DNA from: Gnetum montanum
Lineage: Eukaryota > Streptophyta > Gnetopsida > Gnetales > Gnetaceae
DNA: 45,599 nt
Assembly: GCA_015680685.1 (NCBI GenBank)
Contig: MNCI01007586.1
Span: forward strand, 4,115-49,713
Reading direction: 5' to 3'
Part shown: positions 10,331 to 20,846 of the stretch, one piece after another
Layout of the letters: each line of letters starts with the position of its first letter
Position numbering within the stretch: position 1 is the stretch's first letter
The notes under the pieces: generated by a model
Seen by the model: the letters and a program-made list of their open reading frames with translations, nothing else
Databases searched by the model: none
What the model was told of the DNA's origin: nothing
Program-made: the position numbers and the translations under genes

Positions 10331-11655
10331 TTTTTATCAGTTTCCAGATGAACTCCTCTTCACAGGAGTGATAAATGAACAAATGCCCCAAAAAATAACA
10401 TGGTATAATGGCATCCTCACTTATCTTCTCACTCAGGAGATGCCACAAGATCTTGACTTTAGATAGAAGCAACAACTTCTTCATCTGGCCAAACACTTCA
10501 TGGAAATCAACGGACACCTCTATAAGGTGTGTACCGATGGTCTGATTCTTTGGTGTGTCCTTGATGAAGACCAACTATGCATTCTCCAGGATGCTTATGA
10601 AGGGCTTTGCAGAGGCCATTATGTAGGGAAATGCATGACCATAAAAATCTTAATGATAGGATACTATTGGCCTACAATCTTCAGGGATGCCCACTAGTTT
10701 GTCAAATCTTGTGAACATTGTCAATGAGATGGGGGGATGACCACTTGCATGGAAGGTCCTCAACAATGGAGTCAACCACTGGAACCTTTTGATACATGGG
10801 ACATTGACTTCATGGGTCCCATCACATTCACATCTAATGAAAAGGCATATATTATAGTACTAGTTGACTACTGCACAAATTAGGCAAAAGCAACAGCCAT
10901 TACTGATTATACATCATCCACTACTACTAGATTCATAAAACAAAATATTGTAAATAGATTTGAGATGCCACATTCACTAATTTCTAGCAATGGAAATCAT
11001 TTCATAGGTGCCACTTTTAAAAAGTTAATGCAATGCTTGGGGGTTGAACATAAATTAACAACACCCTACCACCCCCCAAGCCAACGTTCAAGCAGAGGTA
11101 ACCAACTATAAGATCATAAAAATACTAATGTGGACCATTAGCAAATATAGGAAGGATTGGAATACAAAACTCAATGATGCTCTTTGGGATTATTATTCAA
11201 CATGGAAACTTCCTATTGGCTATTCTCCCCATGAGTTAGTGTATGGAAAACTTCTAATGCTCCTGATTCAATCTGAGCTCCATACACTCTCAATAGCCTA
11301 TGATCTGAATCTTGACTCAAGTCTAACATAGAAAGAAAGATTGATTGACCTAAATGTGCTAGATGAAAATCAATTAGTGGCCCTATCCTTAAATGAGTTG
11401 CACAAGGCATTCAGCAAGCAACACCATGACCTTAGAATCAGGAAAGTAAAACTTCAACCACAAGATAAGGTTCTCTATTAGAACCCCACACATGCACCCC
11501 AAAAGGTAAAATCTAAAACATTGTGGAAAGGACCTTATATAATCGATCAAGCCTTTTCCTTTGGGGCCATATTAATCTACAAACCTGAAATCCCAAATAA
11601 AAAGCAATTGGTCAACATCTGACAAGTAAAGCTTTTCCTAGAACCAAGATAGGCT
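10331..11655 (+). pseudogene. integrase of element A
   Basis: The zinc-binding part shows GHYVGKCMTIKILMIGYYWP then SCEHCQ; the first His of the HHCC set is not clear. The core starts at FDTWDIDFMGPI, with the first catalytic Asp at 10806-10808, then KAYIIVLVDYCT. The second acidic site reads SSNGNHF, where E1 has FDNGTHF, so that Asp is lost. The C-terminal GPY/F-type module reads LWKGPYIIDQAFSFGAI (about 11520-11570). No chromodomain follows. Confidence 0.75.
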
Positions 11656-13290
11656 AGTGCAACTACCACCTCGATGGATGGACAACCACGTTCTATTTTT
11701 CGGATCTCCTTCTTCTAACTTAGTCGTGGGGAAGATGGTCATCCATGCTAACAACCCATAGGGCTTCTCAATTTTTCTACTTTTTATTTTTCACTTTTTT
11801 GATTTTACAAATTTTTCATTTTCAAGATTTTTTCTAATTTTCCACCATTGTTAGTACCTTTGAACCTTTCTTGATTACTTTACACTTTCTTGTATATTTT
11901 ACTTTTTTTTTTAATTCAAGTATGATATTTCCTTATTTTTGCTAATAAAATTACTTTATTGCCACACGACAGAGTGTCGCTGTTGTTGTTTACTAATGAT
12001 GGTTTGTGCTTAATGTTGTGATTGTTGATGTCTAATTTCTATTTTTGAATTTTTATGTTTGATGACTTGGACATGATTTATTTTTTATGGAACAAGCAGT
12101 GAATCCATGTCATCTACTCATCCAATAAACTCTATGGTTTTCCTTGTTTTGGGAATTTGAGGTTCCTTCCATTAAAGAAACTTTTAATCAATTAGTGACC
12201 TTGGTAGTTCTAAAATTAGGAAGGATTCAAAGGTTTGAAAATGGTGTGACTTCAAGGGGACTCAATAATCTTTGTACTCTTCTACTTGATTGAGTGCTTG
12301 AGTGTTTTTTACATACTTCTTACCATTCCATAACAACCATTGATAGGAAGTCAAATAAAGTCTTTTCATGGTGTGGTTCCCATCTAACAATTAAAAAAAA
12401 AATTCAATGGGAATTCAAAGCACACCCCTTAGACATGAATAAGTCCATACATGGTGTGGTTTCCATTTCAAAAAAAAAACAATGGAAATTCAAAGCACAT
12501 CCCTCAAACAAATAAATGGGCTACAAGCATTGGTTATGGGACTACACAGCCATGCACCCATGCTTGAAAGTCCCCTCTAACTAAGGCCTTCTCTCACTTC
12601 CTACTTCTCTATTTTCTCCTCCTTATGTAATGATGGTTGTCTTGTGGAAGCTCTCTTATGTCTTAAGTGGCTGGATTGGTCCTAGAGTGATGATGCAAAG
12701 TCACTGAAAGTGGATGGTTTTGGTCTGGACTAAGGATGGAACTTCCCTAAGTCATTTTAAGCACAAATTCCTCAAGGGACTTCTTATGACCTTAATTTGA
12801 AACTTCATTCCATTTTCTCTATCATCCATCCATGCTGCCATAACTCACCTCATTTCCATATCCTATGTTATGCTCTATGTCTTGGTCTAATGTGTTTGGA
12901 TTCTTGAGGAGATTCTTTTTGGTTGGTCCTTAACTTTTCATAATCATTAAATCGATATGGGGCCCACGGACTTATTAGTTAAGGTTATGCAAGGGAAACA
13001 AGAGCATAAGCCTACTATGGGGAGGACCCACTTGCATAGCTCTTGGTTTGGTTAGTTAAGGTTACTTACCTTTGACATTGCCACAATCTTATCTTTCGCA
13101 TATTCCATTGGGTATTCCGCTCAGTGCTCCTTAACCCTTTATCTCATTCATCCTTTGAATCAATTTTTCTCCATTTTTCCAAATTTATGAGCTTCAATAT
13201 CCTCTTCTCATGTTTTCATACTATTCTTGGCCTTTTGAGCTTTCATTTGATCCCAATTTCATTAAAAAATTCCTTGTATTTTGCAAATTT
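11656..13290 (+). other. post-integrase spacer of element A
   Basis: This 1.6 kb is non-coding. It begins with a T-rich run, holds a tandem duplication (12354-12510), and includes a block around GGGGAGGACCCACTTG (13019-13034). That block is also found in E1 (34655 region) and E2 (45020 region), both on the minus strand. Shared order and sequence in three copies show it is a regular part of these elements, not a later insertion. Confidence 0.65.
12354..12510 (+). repeat. 84-bp tandem duplication with small hairpins
   Basis: Two copies run from AATAA(A)GTC through CATGGTGTGGTT, an A-rich run and AATTCAAAGCACA. Each copy contains a short inverted repeat: TTCCCAT/ATGGGAA (12377-12383 with 12407-12413) and TTTCCATT/AATGGAAA (12460-12467 with 12481-12488). 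Element E1 has a single copy near 35165-35250. Confidence 0.6.
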
Positions 13291-13317
13291 GACCAAAGTC
13301 AATGATGGTCCACAACT

Positions 13318-13362
13318 GCATCGACAAGGCCTCATCGACGCAATGCTTACATCCTATATATA
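13318..13362 (+). promoter_or_regulatory. internal U3-like promoter module ahead of the accessory ORF (A)
   Basis: GCATCGACAAGGCCTCATCG and the following ACGCAATGC reproduce the palindrome of this element's own LTR U3 (for example GCATCGATGAGGCC... then GATGCAATGTC at 17009-17028). TATATATA follows at 13355. Similarity continues past the TATA box (TGCACTTAG here, TGCACCTAG in the 3' LTR). It lies about 470 bases before the accessory start codon, so it could drive a separate transcript. That function is inferred. Confidence 0.6.
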
Positions 13363-13507
13363 CCACCATGCACTTAGGAATTTTTGACATTTTCCTCATA
13401 ACACAGGGAGTTTTTGCAATTTTTTAGAGCCCAAAATGTTCCAGAGCCCATAACTTCCCAACTGTTTGTTCAAATCACTCCGTTTTTTGATCCTGCACTT
13501 ACCAGAG

Positions 13508-13827
13508 GTAAGATCTTTATCATGGGGGTTGCAAACCTTAAGGTTTCTAATGAAAAATTGATGACATTGTTTTGGAAATTTTTCTAACTCCCCCAAAGGG
13601 TTAATAACCTTAAACAACTATAAACATCAACTTTTTTGATAGTTAACCCTTCCAATAACCTTTGGGATGATTTATTAATGATAACACATAAGTAGATAAT
13701 AATTGAAATAATTAAATCAACCATAATCACAACTTAGCCAAGTGTAACTATCCTTAAGAGATAAAGGTATCTTAATTGCTTTAAGTTACATAATAATTGT
13801 TAACCCATGGTTTCATTGTGATTATAG
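13508..13827 (+). other. candidate intron in the leader of the accessory ORF (A)
   Basis: A good donor, CCAGAG|GTAAGA, lies at 13508. The sequence TTGTGATTATAG ends at 13827, directly before ATG at 13828. The 320-base interval is T/A-rich, as plant introns are. E2 has a comparable pair (GTAAGT at 44432 down to TTGTAG at 44134), and element B has GTGTGCAG before its ATG. Splicing has not been shown. Confidence 0.45.
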
Positions 13828-16640
13828 ATGGAACCAAAACAAAAGTGCCCGTAGGAAGGAGAACCGTCTCAACCATGGGAGAAGTGGCCTAGAGCTGGAA
13901 GGGGCCAACAAGAACAAGCCCAAGAACCACTAAAAGCAATGCAATGGGACCTCTTTGTGAGGAACCTAAAGTGGAATCTGTTTGAAAAATTCTAGAAGAA
14001 GAGGTGCCTATAGAACAATCATAATGAGGAGAAGTGCTTAGACTTGCACTAAGGCTTGAGGTCACTTTGACTCAAGCCTACTTTGAAATTATCAGGTCTC
14101 AAGAAATCCAACAATCAATTCTTTAGGAAATCAACTTTGGATCACTCTTAAAGAAAGCTCTAGCAGATGTCAAGACTCAACTACAAACCTCTCCCATGTG
14201 TTCAATCATCACATCTAGTGGGGAATGGTACATGAAAGAGACATATCTCTTTTGAAGTAATCGAAGGCTGAGGTCCACTATCAAAATCAAGGACATTCAA
14301 ATGTCCTACGTAGCAGAAGCTATCGCATAGGCACTAGAGTTACCTAATACTAGGACAAAACTGACAGAACTATCCACAAAAGGTAATCCTAAGACAAAGA
14401 AGAAGTGGACCTAGCAATGCTATGGGGTTAACCATAAGGAGTATGGTGTGCTCACACTGGCAGAGCACATCTATTTTAAAATCGTGGCCTATCACCTCAA
14501 CCCAATGGTGAGGCCAAGCAAGGTGACTAACTTCTCTACCTGAGCATGCATTGCTCTAAGCAAGAAATTTTTTGTCAACCTTCCACAACTAATCTACTTA
14601 GAGATCGAGAAACGCTTCAAGGAAAATGAATGTGGAAGGAAAACCCTACCCTTTCCATGCCTCATTCGAAAACTCTACAAAATGGCAGGCATCGTCCACT
14701 ACTCCAATGACACAATCAGGCATGCTTCTTTGGCCTCATGGTTTGAGATCATGAAAGATAAGATGCCAACAACAACCCAAGATGAGGACCAGCTACCTCC
14801 ACCATCCACTTAGGAAACAATGCTAGAGACCCATGTAATCATTGAGCATTTGCATAAAATCCAAGAGAAGCTCTTAAGTGAGCAATGTGTAGGAACAAGT
14901 GGGACAGATCCATCTGTATACCAACCAAGAATGAGTTACCTAAATGAGGTGGCCTGAATAGTTAGCCAGATGGAGAGGGATGGATCAATCTTCTTTGCGC
15001 AAAGAATGCAACTACCTATGAGGTCAAATTCCAACACTCAGGAGGTGACGGTATCTTTATCTTAACACCATTTATTCCTAAAAATCTTTCGGAATGTTGC
15101 CACTTTCTCGGTGCATTTGAAGGAAGGTGAAGGGACAACTGTCTTGGTGATGCAGCACCAAGGGCAGGAAACAATGGCTAAAGCTATTGTTGACTATGTC
15201 ATTGAAGCATTAAATGCACCTACAACATCTATACTAGACATGTCTGCACTTCAAGACATGTAGATGTCCACAGGGATGGTCAGTAGAAAGTTGAACATAG
15301 CCCAGCATGAAGAATTGTTGGATCAAGTGGTGGGGACCAGGCAACCAATTTTAGATATCTTTGATTTTCTGGAAGACAACATTACAACCCAATAGGAGTT
15401 GCTAAATGCAAGGGGAACTTTGAAATAGCTCAAGAATGAAATCAATGCTTAGCAGTGGAGGTTGTCGAACTACGTGCTTGACTTGCTAATTCTACGATCT
15501 TTAGCCCAACAATAACAAGAGATGAAGCTTTCAAACAGCTTCAAAAATGATTCTAGAAGGCTGAGGAGGAGGCAGTAACGACCATATTCAACCAATCCAT
15601 AGCTAAAGCAAAAACATATTTAATTTAGAATAACTTGATATAGATGCACTAGGAGAATGATACCTTGACCACACAAAATCATCACCTGCATAATGTTGAT
15701 GCTAAGAAGGACCAAATGTAGGAATTTATTCATCAATAGTAGGAGTAGCTTACTAAGGTGAACACTAAATTGAGGAGATTGACTATAGAAAATCAAAATT
15801 TGTCAATGGATAAAGTGCATGCCTTGTGCCAAAAGTTTGCCATCGAAATCGATGCTTAGAAGAATGAGGTTCTCAAGTTTGAAAAAGTGAAGAGTCACTA
15901 TAGAGGTCAGGTTGGCCTGCAGAAGGAAGTTAATGAAAAACATATTCAAATGGCAAAGGCAAAAATGAATGAATACCTCCAATAACTCCAATGGGGAAGA
16001 GAAGTTTGGCAACCCATTGTTGATGGGATTGATGCTTACAACAAAGCAGAGATTCACTTGAAGGAGTTGAAAATTGAAGAAATGATAGAATATATGGAGT
16101 TGGCCCATCTTCGTTATGCAAACCTGGTAGTGCTGATTGCTAGATAACTATGATCAGAGTTAGAGAAACACGTGACTAGCTTGTATCTGTTATACAAGGC
16201 TGAGTTCAAGCACCACAAAGATGCTAAGAAGGAGCTTGAGCTCACAAATGCTAAACTCGAAGTTCTCAAAGCACTATTTACAAACCAATGATCAACTACT
16301 AAGAACCTATCCAAATAGATGACTGGCTACTAGGAGTTGAAGAACATAGTCAAGGCATTCGACGTTACAAAAATAGTCTACTGCCTAGTTCATTAATTTT
16401 AAAGAGTTGTTACCAGAAATCCCATGTCCTTAGGATGTGCCCATTCCAACCCACATTGGTGAAGTTGCATGGATAGTGCATGATCCTAGAAGTAGGGAGG
16501 AGAAAATGAAGGCACTGCTAGATGCTTTTTGCCTCCCACCAGAAGTTGCAGTAGTAACAGGACAGTTGTCGCTGCCTTAACCATTGCCCATGTGTGAAGG
16601 TGGTGAAGGTCCCTCGGAACGTTAGGACCCTCCACTATCT
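13828..16640 (+). pseudogene. accessory ORF of element A (env position), coiled-coil protein
   Basis: The ORF starts MEPKQKCP at 13828 and is broken by many stops and frame jumps. Readable blocks include SGEWYMKETYLF and AEAIA.ALELPNTR (14218-14350), then FVNLPQLIYLEIEKRFKENE and LPFPCLIRKLYKMAGI (14567-14700). This layout resembles the plant 'putative transposon protein' domain (Transposase_32) found after pol in Athila/Tat-like elements; I recall this from pattern only. From about 15250 to 16380 the translation is rich in Leu, Lys, Glu and Gln, as in a long coiled coil (KVNTKLRRLTIENQNLS, KDAKKELELTNAKLEVLKAL). E2 encodes the same protein at 41640-44133. No signal peptide or membrane segment is visible. 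Confidence 0.6.
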
Positions 16641-16889
16641 AGGATCATCTGATCTTCTCCACCCAACTTCATGACATCAAGTAACATGTTGTCCAATTTT
16701 GAAGAGTTGTATCATGGTGTTCAATTTTGTGTCCTGAATACTATCATTTTTTGTAATGTGTTGATTCGTACACTTCAGCACTCCATTTTTTGTCAAGTTA
16801 GTCAATTTATTTTGTTTGCAAAAATTCAGTTAATAATCCCATACCTTCCTAATTTTGTAAAAGACTTGAGGATGAGTTTTCATTTAGTC

Positions 16890-16898
16890 GTGGGGGTC
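16890..16898 (+). other. polypurine tract of element A
   Basis: GTGGGGGTC precedes the 3' LTR start at 16899. The flank GAGGATGAGTTTTCATT matches the flank of the element B tract. Confidence 0.65.
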
Positions 16899-17835
16899 TG
16901 ATGATTCATTGTTTGGTTGGCTGCATCGACAAGCCCTTGTTGATCTGACTTTATTAACTAGGCCTCGTTGACGAGGCCTCATTGATGCATCGTATCATGC
17001 ATCGATGAGGCCCTGTTGATGCAATGTCTATTTTTGACTATAAATATGCACCTAGCAGCTGCATTTATGGCATTAGAGATTGTAGTTGCAGTGAAGCTCT
17101 TATAGTTTTTTCATTTGAAAGTTAGAATTTTCCTCCCAAGTGCTTGTAGTAGGAGTCATTAAGTGTACATATCTTTATTGGAGCATTCTTGTACCTAAGA
17201 ACAATAGTGTGTGTGACAATAAAGACAAGCTTTCTGATAAACCTTGTAGCATTCTTAATAGATTAAATATTTTATTTATGCATTTGATGTTTTCAATTAT
17301 TTATTCAATGCTTTCAATTATTTATTAAGTGTTTTCAGTAATTACGTTAATGAAGCAATTAAGTAAGATAGATTACACACATAAGTAGGACCACTTCGAG
17401 CATAACACGTATTTGCTTGGTAATGCCAGCAGGGTTATTGCTTGGTATGTCCAATAGCATGACACTTAGTCACCTAGCAATGGATACTTGGGTTCAGGAT
17501 GTGTACAGAAAGTGGGACCGGATGCTTATGTTAGGATTAGTTAGATGTGAGTTACTTAGCTAATATAAATTAGTTAATCGAATCACTTTTATCTTCCTTT
17601 GAATACCAAAACCATAAAACACAAAATGATAAAAATTAGATGTCTTAATTACACTTAACTATACCAGTGTACATCACAAGTGTAATTGGAAAGACAATGA
17701 CTGAATTTAAGGAAAGATTCACTTCCTAAAAGACTAGTGCACTAGAAATGATAAATTCCATGAAATTCAACTAGATCATACGTGAATGCTTTATGATTTG
17801 TATGGTTGGACATAGGGGTACCTTGCCGCTCATCA
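16899..17835 (+). repeat. 3' LTR of element A
   Basis: The LTR begins TGATGATT and ends CGCTCATCA. U3 holds the fuller palindrome array (16922-17025), TATAAATA lies at 17039 and the U5 hairpin at 17647-17687. The pairing is intact although both arms have drifted at their outer ends. Confidence 0.85.
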
Positions 17836-18566
17836 ATAAGCCTCTTTTCTTAGCTATCACTTTGCTACCATTTCTTAAAGCATTTTTTCTTATTATGGAT
17901 AGAATGTTGCACTTTATCACTCCACCACCATGTATCCCTTAGGATGTATTTTTTGTCTCATATTTCACCCAAAATGTTTTTTCCAATTTTCTGAATGCAA
18001 CTTTCCATTTGGCCCCAAATTAAATTTGCAGAGCAATCCCAATTCTAAGTGCCTTCATAAAGAAAATTTTCTCTAAATAAGGTGATGTTAAATTCCTTCA
18101 AATTTTACCATTTAATGATTTTAGTTCTTGTTCTCATGCTACATTTGAAGCTTTATATGGTTAAATCTATAACAATGAGTCAATGTTAAGTTACAAGACA
18201 CTCTCCAGGTATGACCTTACAATCCTTACAAGACACTCTTTTTTGTATAGTAAGAAATAATTTGTTTGTATTTTATTCATACCACTCTTATATGTAATTA
18301 AATATTCTATCCTCTTCTTGAAATAAGTATTTGTAATTGTAAGGTCACATGTACTTGCAAATTATAGTAGTAATATCCCATATCATTGTTTGTTCCAAAT
18401 CCATGTCCTCCATGAATCTTACCATATCCCATTTTTATAGATCCAACATGACCATTAAAATCCCCTCCAATAAATATGTTTTCTTGCTAGGGAATTTCTT
18501 GAAGTATGTAATTCATAGAATTCCAAAAATCATGCTTAATGAAATTTTCTAGGATAATTTGTGTAG
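17836..18566 (-). pseudogene. RTE-type LINE: endonuclease C-terminal half and linker
   Basis: On the minus strand the endonuclease motif IFIGGDFNGHVG (about 18450-18485) is clear, followed by GYGKIHGGHGFGTNNDMG. These are hallmark blocks of RTE endonucleases. Further down, DTWWWSDKVQHSIHNKKKC (about 17870-17930) matches the linker block ahead of RT. Frameshifts and stops are present. The piece is bounded by element A on the left and by the solo LTR with its TGTAG duplication on the right. Confidence 0.75.
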
Positions 18567-19564
18567 TGATGAGAGCAGTTACTCTAATTATTAGAGTGGC
18601 TACTCTAGCGGTTAATCTAGTGGTTACTCTAGCAATTATTCTAATTATTAGAGTGGTTACTCTAGTAGTTACTCTAATTATTAGAGTGGTACTCTAGCAA
18701 TTACTCTAGTGGCTACTCTAGCAGTTATTCTAATTATTAGAGTGGTTACTCTTGTAGTTACTTTAGCAGTTATTCTAATTATTAGAGCAGTTACTCTAAT
18801 TATTAGAGTAGTTTCTCCCCCAAGTCTATAAATACAGTGCCCAAGCCCACAATTGGGAGGAAGTCTTTCAATAGAAAAGTAGCAAAACTCTTATAGTCTA
18901 TTTGAAAGTTAGAGTATTTTCCAAGTGCCTGCAATAAGAGGTCTAAGTATGGATGGATCTTTATTTGAGCATTGTGTACCTGAGCACACCTTGTGTGTGG
19001 CAATAAAGATGAGCTCTTTGTTTTCTTACTCATTTCTTTTATTTTATTTTCTTATGCATTTATTTTATTTTATGCACTTTACATTTATGTTATTAGCGTA
19101 GCAATTCATTTTGATCAATTAAAAAAATCATTAAATTACACAAGCACGACCACTTCGAGCATGCGTGTAATGCTTACTAACCCAGTAACAATTAGCATTT
19201 GGTAATCCCAGCAGTGTTGCACTGGTTCAGGATGTGTACGGCAAGTGGGAATAGATGCTAGTGTTAGGATTAGTTAGAACTTAGTTAATGAGTAGTTAAG
19301 TTAAATTAGGCACTTAGCTACCTCTATCCTTCCCTACTAGCGCAGGACATAAAAACATAAAAGCTATAAAAATCATATGCCTCAAGCTTACTTAACCATA
19401 CAATCATGAAATACAAGTAAGCTTGGGAAGACAACGATCAAACAACCTATCCTTGTTCCACAAGGGTGCATAAGCACTTATTCCTTGGAATTCAATCGGA
19501 TCGTGCGTGAAATGATCGTATTCGTATGGTTGAGCGTAGGGGTACCTCACCACTCATCATGTAG
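18562..19564 (+). mobile_element. solo LTR C with 5-bp target duplication TGTAG
   Basis: The 993-bp LTR (18567-19559) starts TGATGAG and ends CTCATCA. It is flanked by identical TGTAG at 18562-18566 and 19560-19564. LINE endonuclease coding sequence continues across it. There is no internal element sequence, so it is the product of LTR-LTR recombination. It has TATAAATA at 18827, AATAAA at 19002 and the U5 hairpin at 19383-19425. The LTR at 45494 is a close relative. Confidence 0.9.
18577..18834 (+). promoter_or_regulatory. U3 array of the palindrome CTCTAATTATTAGAG plus TATA box
   Basis: Exact copies of CTCTAATTATTAGAG lie at 18582-18596, 18672-18686 and 18794-18808. At least three more copies differ by one base. 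They are separated by CTCTAGCRGTTA-type spacers. The array fills U3 and stops just before TATAAATA at 18827. Confidence 0.7.
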
Positions 19565-19885
19565 CATATACCATGATGATGTTGATGATCTTATTTCCAA
19601 GCATAAGTTTGATGTCCATAATTTGATTGCCATGGTGATATACTTGTACCAATTTATCTTTGACAAATTGATTATTGATGATGTCCACTCCATTTTAGTG
19701 ATTTTCTATTCATGAGTAGCAAAGGTTATAACTTGGGCTTAGATCTTTGGCTTTCTTTTCTTTCTATCTTGTTTCTTGGAGGTAGATAATGCAAATTCTT
19801 TGTCTTTTCATGGCATTGATAATTTCAAAGGTCTTCTTATTGAGAGTATCAATGTTCTAGGTTATCATCTGAAATTGCACTCATT
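19565..19885 (-). pseudogene. RTE-type LINE: N-terminal endonuclease
   Basis: The minus-strand translation with frame jumps gives IIYLQETRWKEKKAKDL-like text, then IENHFNGVDIINNQFVKDK, HGNQIMDIKLMLGNKIINI and IMVYAT. These match the order of the N-terminal endonuclease blocks in plant RTE elements (QETKWKG..., NGVGI..., VSAYAP). It continues into 18566 after removal of the solo LTR. The 5' end of the LINE lies near 19885. Confidence 0.65.
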
Positions 19886-20846
19886 AAAAGTCACATAAGT
19901 TGGTTGAAAATTGAAGATGAATATTTCAAAGAATTTTTTAAATTTCTAAAAGAAAAGGATCCATTACCTAAATTGGAATCACTTTATATAAATGATTCAA
20001 TCATTAAATATCCTAAGAGTATTAGAAATTTTCTAGTGAATCGTTTTTGTTTTATTTTATTTTCTAAAGATTTCAGTATGAAATCATTCTAGGCCTCTAG
20101 TATGCATATTCATCATCTTACAATAGAAGCATACCAAAGTATTCTTGAAGTAGAAATTACAATAGAAGAAATCAAAGTAGCAACATTTAGTTTATAAAAT
20201 GATAAAGCTTAAAGTTTTGATAGGTTTCCGAAATTTTTAAGAAGAATTGGGACATTGCTAGAGATGATCTTTTTCATATTTTCTAAGAAGCCATTAAAAA
20301 GTTTCTCTTGATAAAAAAAATTAATAAAGGTGTGATTCATCTTCTTTCTAAGAATGGAGATCTTCAACATATTGATAATTGGAGGCCTATTACTTTTTTT
20401 TTATAATACTTATAAAATTTTAGCTAAATGCATGCCTTGCTAAATTCAGAAGGTTATTGAAGATATCATTAAACTTGAGCATATTGATTTTATTAAAGGT
20501 AGAAATATCTTAAATAATGTTATTATAGCTTGGAAGGAAATGTAGTGGGTTTATGATATTAACCAAGATATTGCTTTTATTAGGTTAGATTATGCCAAAG
20601 CTTATGACATGATTGAATGGAATTTCATTATTTATTATTTTTATAAATTGAGATTTCATGATTATTCTATTTGACTTGTTCATTGATGCTAATACTTAAG
20701 TTGCTACTAATTTTAGATTAAGTTCCTTATTTTCTCTTCAATAGTCAGTTTGTCAAGGTTGTCCTCTAACTCCATATGTTTTTATTATTACTACAAATTT
20801 TCTTTCACATAATCTGCATTATGATTGATAAATAATTTTATTTATT
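19886..20846 (+). pseudogene. L1-type LINE reverse transcriptase fragment
   Basis: The plus strand reads FLVNRFCF..., then NDKA.SFDRFPKFL, KKINKGVIHLLSKNGDLQH, IDNWRPIT, and (after frame jumps) YKILAKCMP, EHIDFIKGRNILNN and IRLDYAKAYDMIEWNF. This is the block order of plant L1 reverse transcriptases. The piece stops before the YADD catalytic box because a truncated LTR abuts it. Homopolymer tracts (20395-20403, T9) cause frameshifts. Confidence 0.65.

Larger units (their letters stand above)
4839..17835 (+). mobile_element. gypsy element A, full length, degenerate, with accessory ORF
   Basis: Both LTRs (895 and 937 bp), a primer site, gag, protease, RT-RNase H, integrase, a spacer, an accessory ORF and a polypurine tract are all present in order over 13 kb. 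Every reading frame is broken by many stops, so it is non-autonomous now. It sits inside a minus-strand RTE LINE whose reading resumes on both sides. The flanking pentamers are ATCAA (4834-4838) and ATAAG (17836-17840). They agree at only three of five positions, so the target duplication has decayed or my boundary is slightly off. A tRNA-Asp-type primer site plus an env-position ORF suggest the Athila/Tat group. Confidence 0.85.

Noticed and set aside
4834-17840. Clean target duplication for element A
   Set aside because: ATCAA and ATAAG agree at three of five bases only. Shifting the ends gives ATCAA twice but breaks the TG...CA rule.
18803-19033. Minus-strand frame inside solo LTR C
   Set aside because: It is antisense to the LTR R region and has no homologue pattern.
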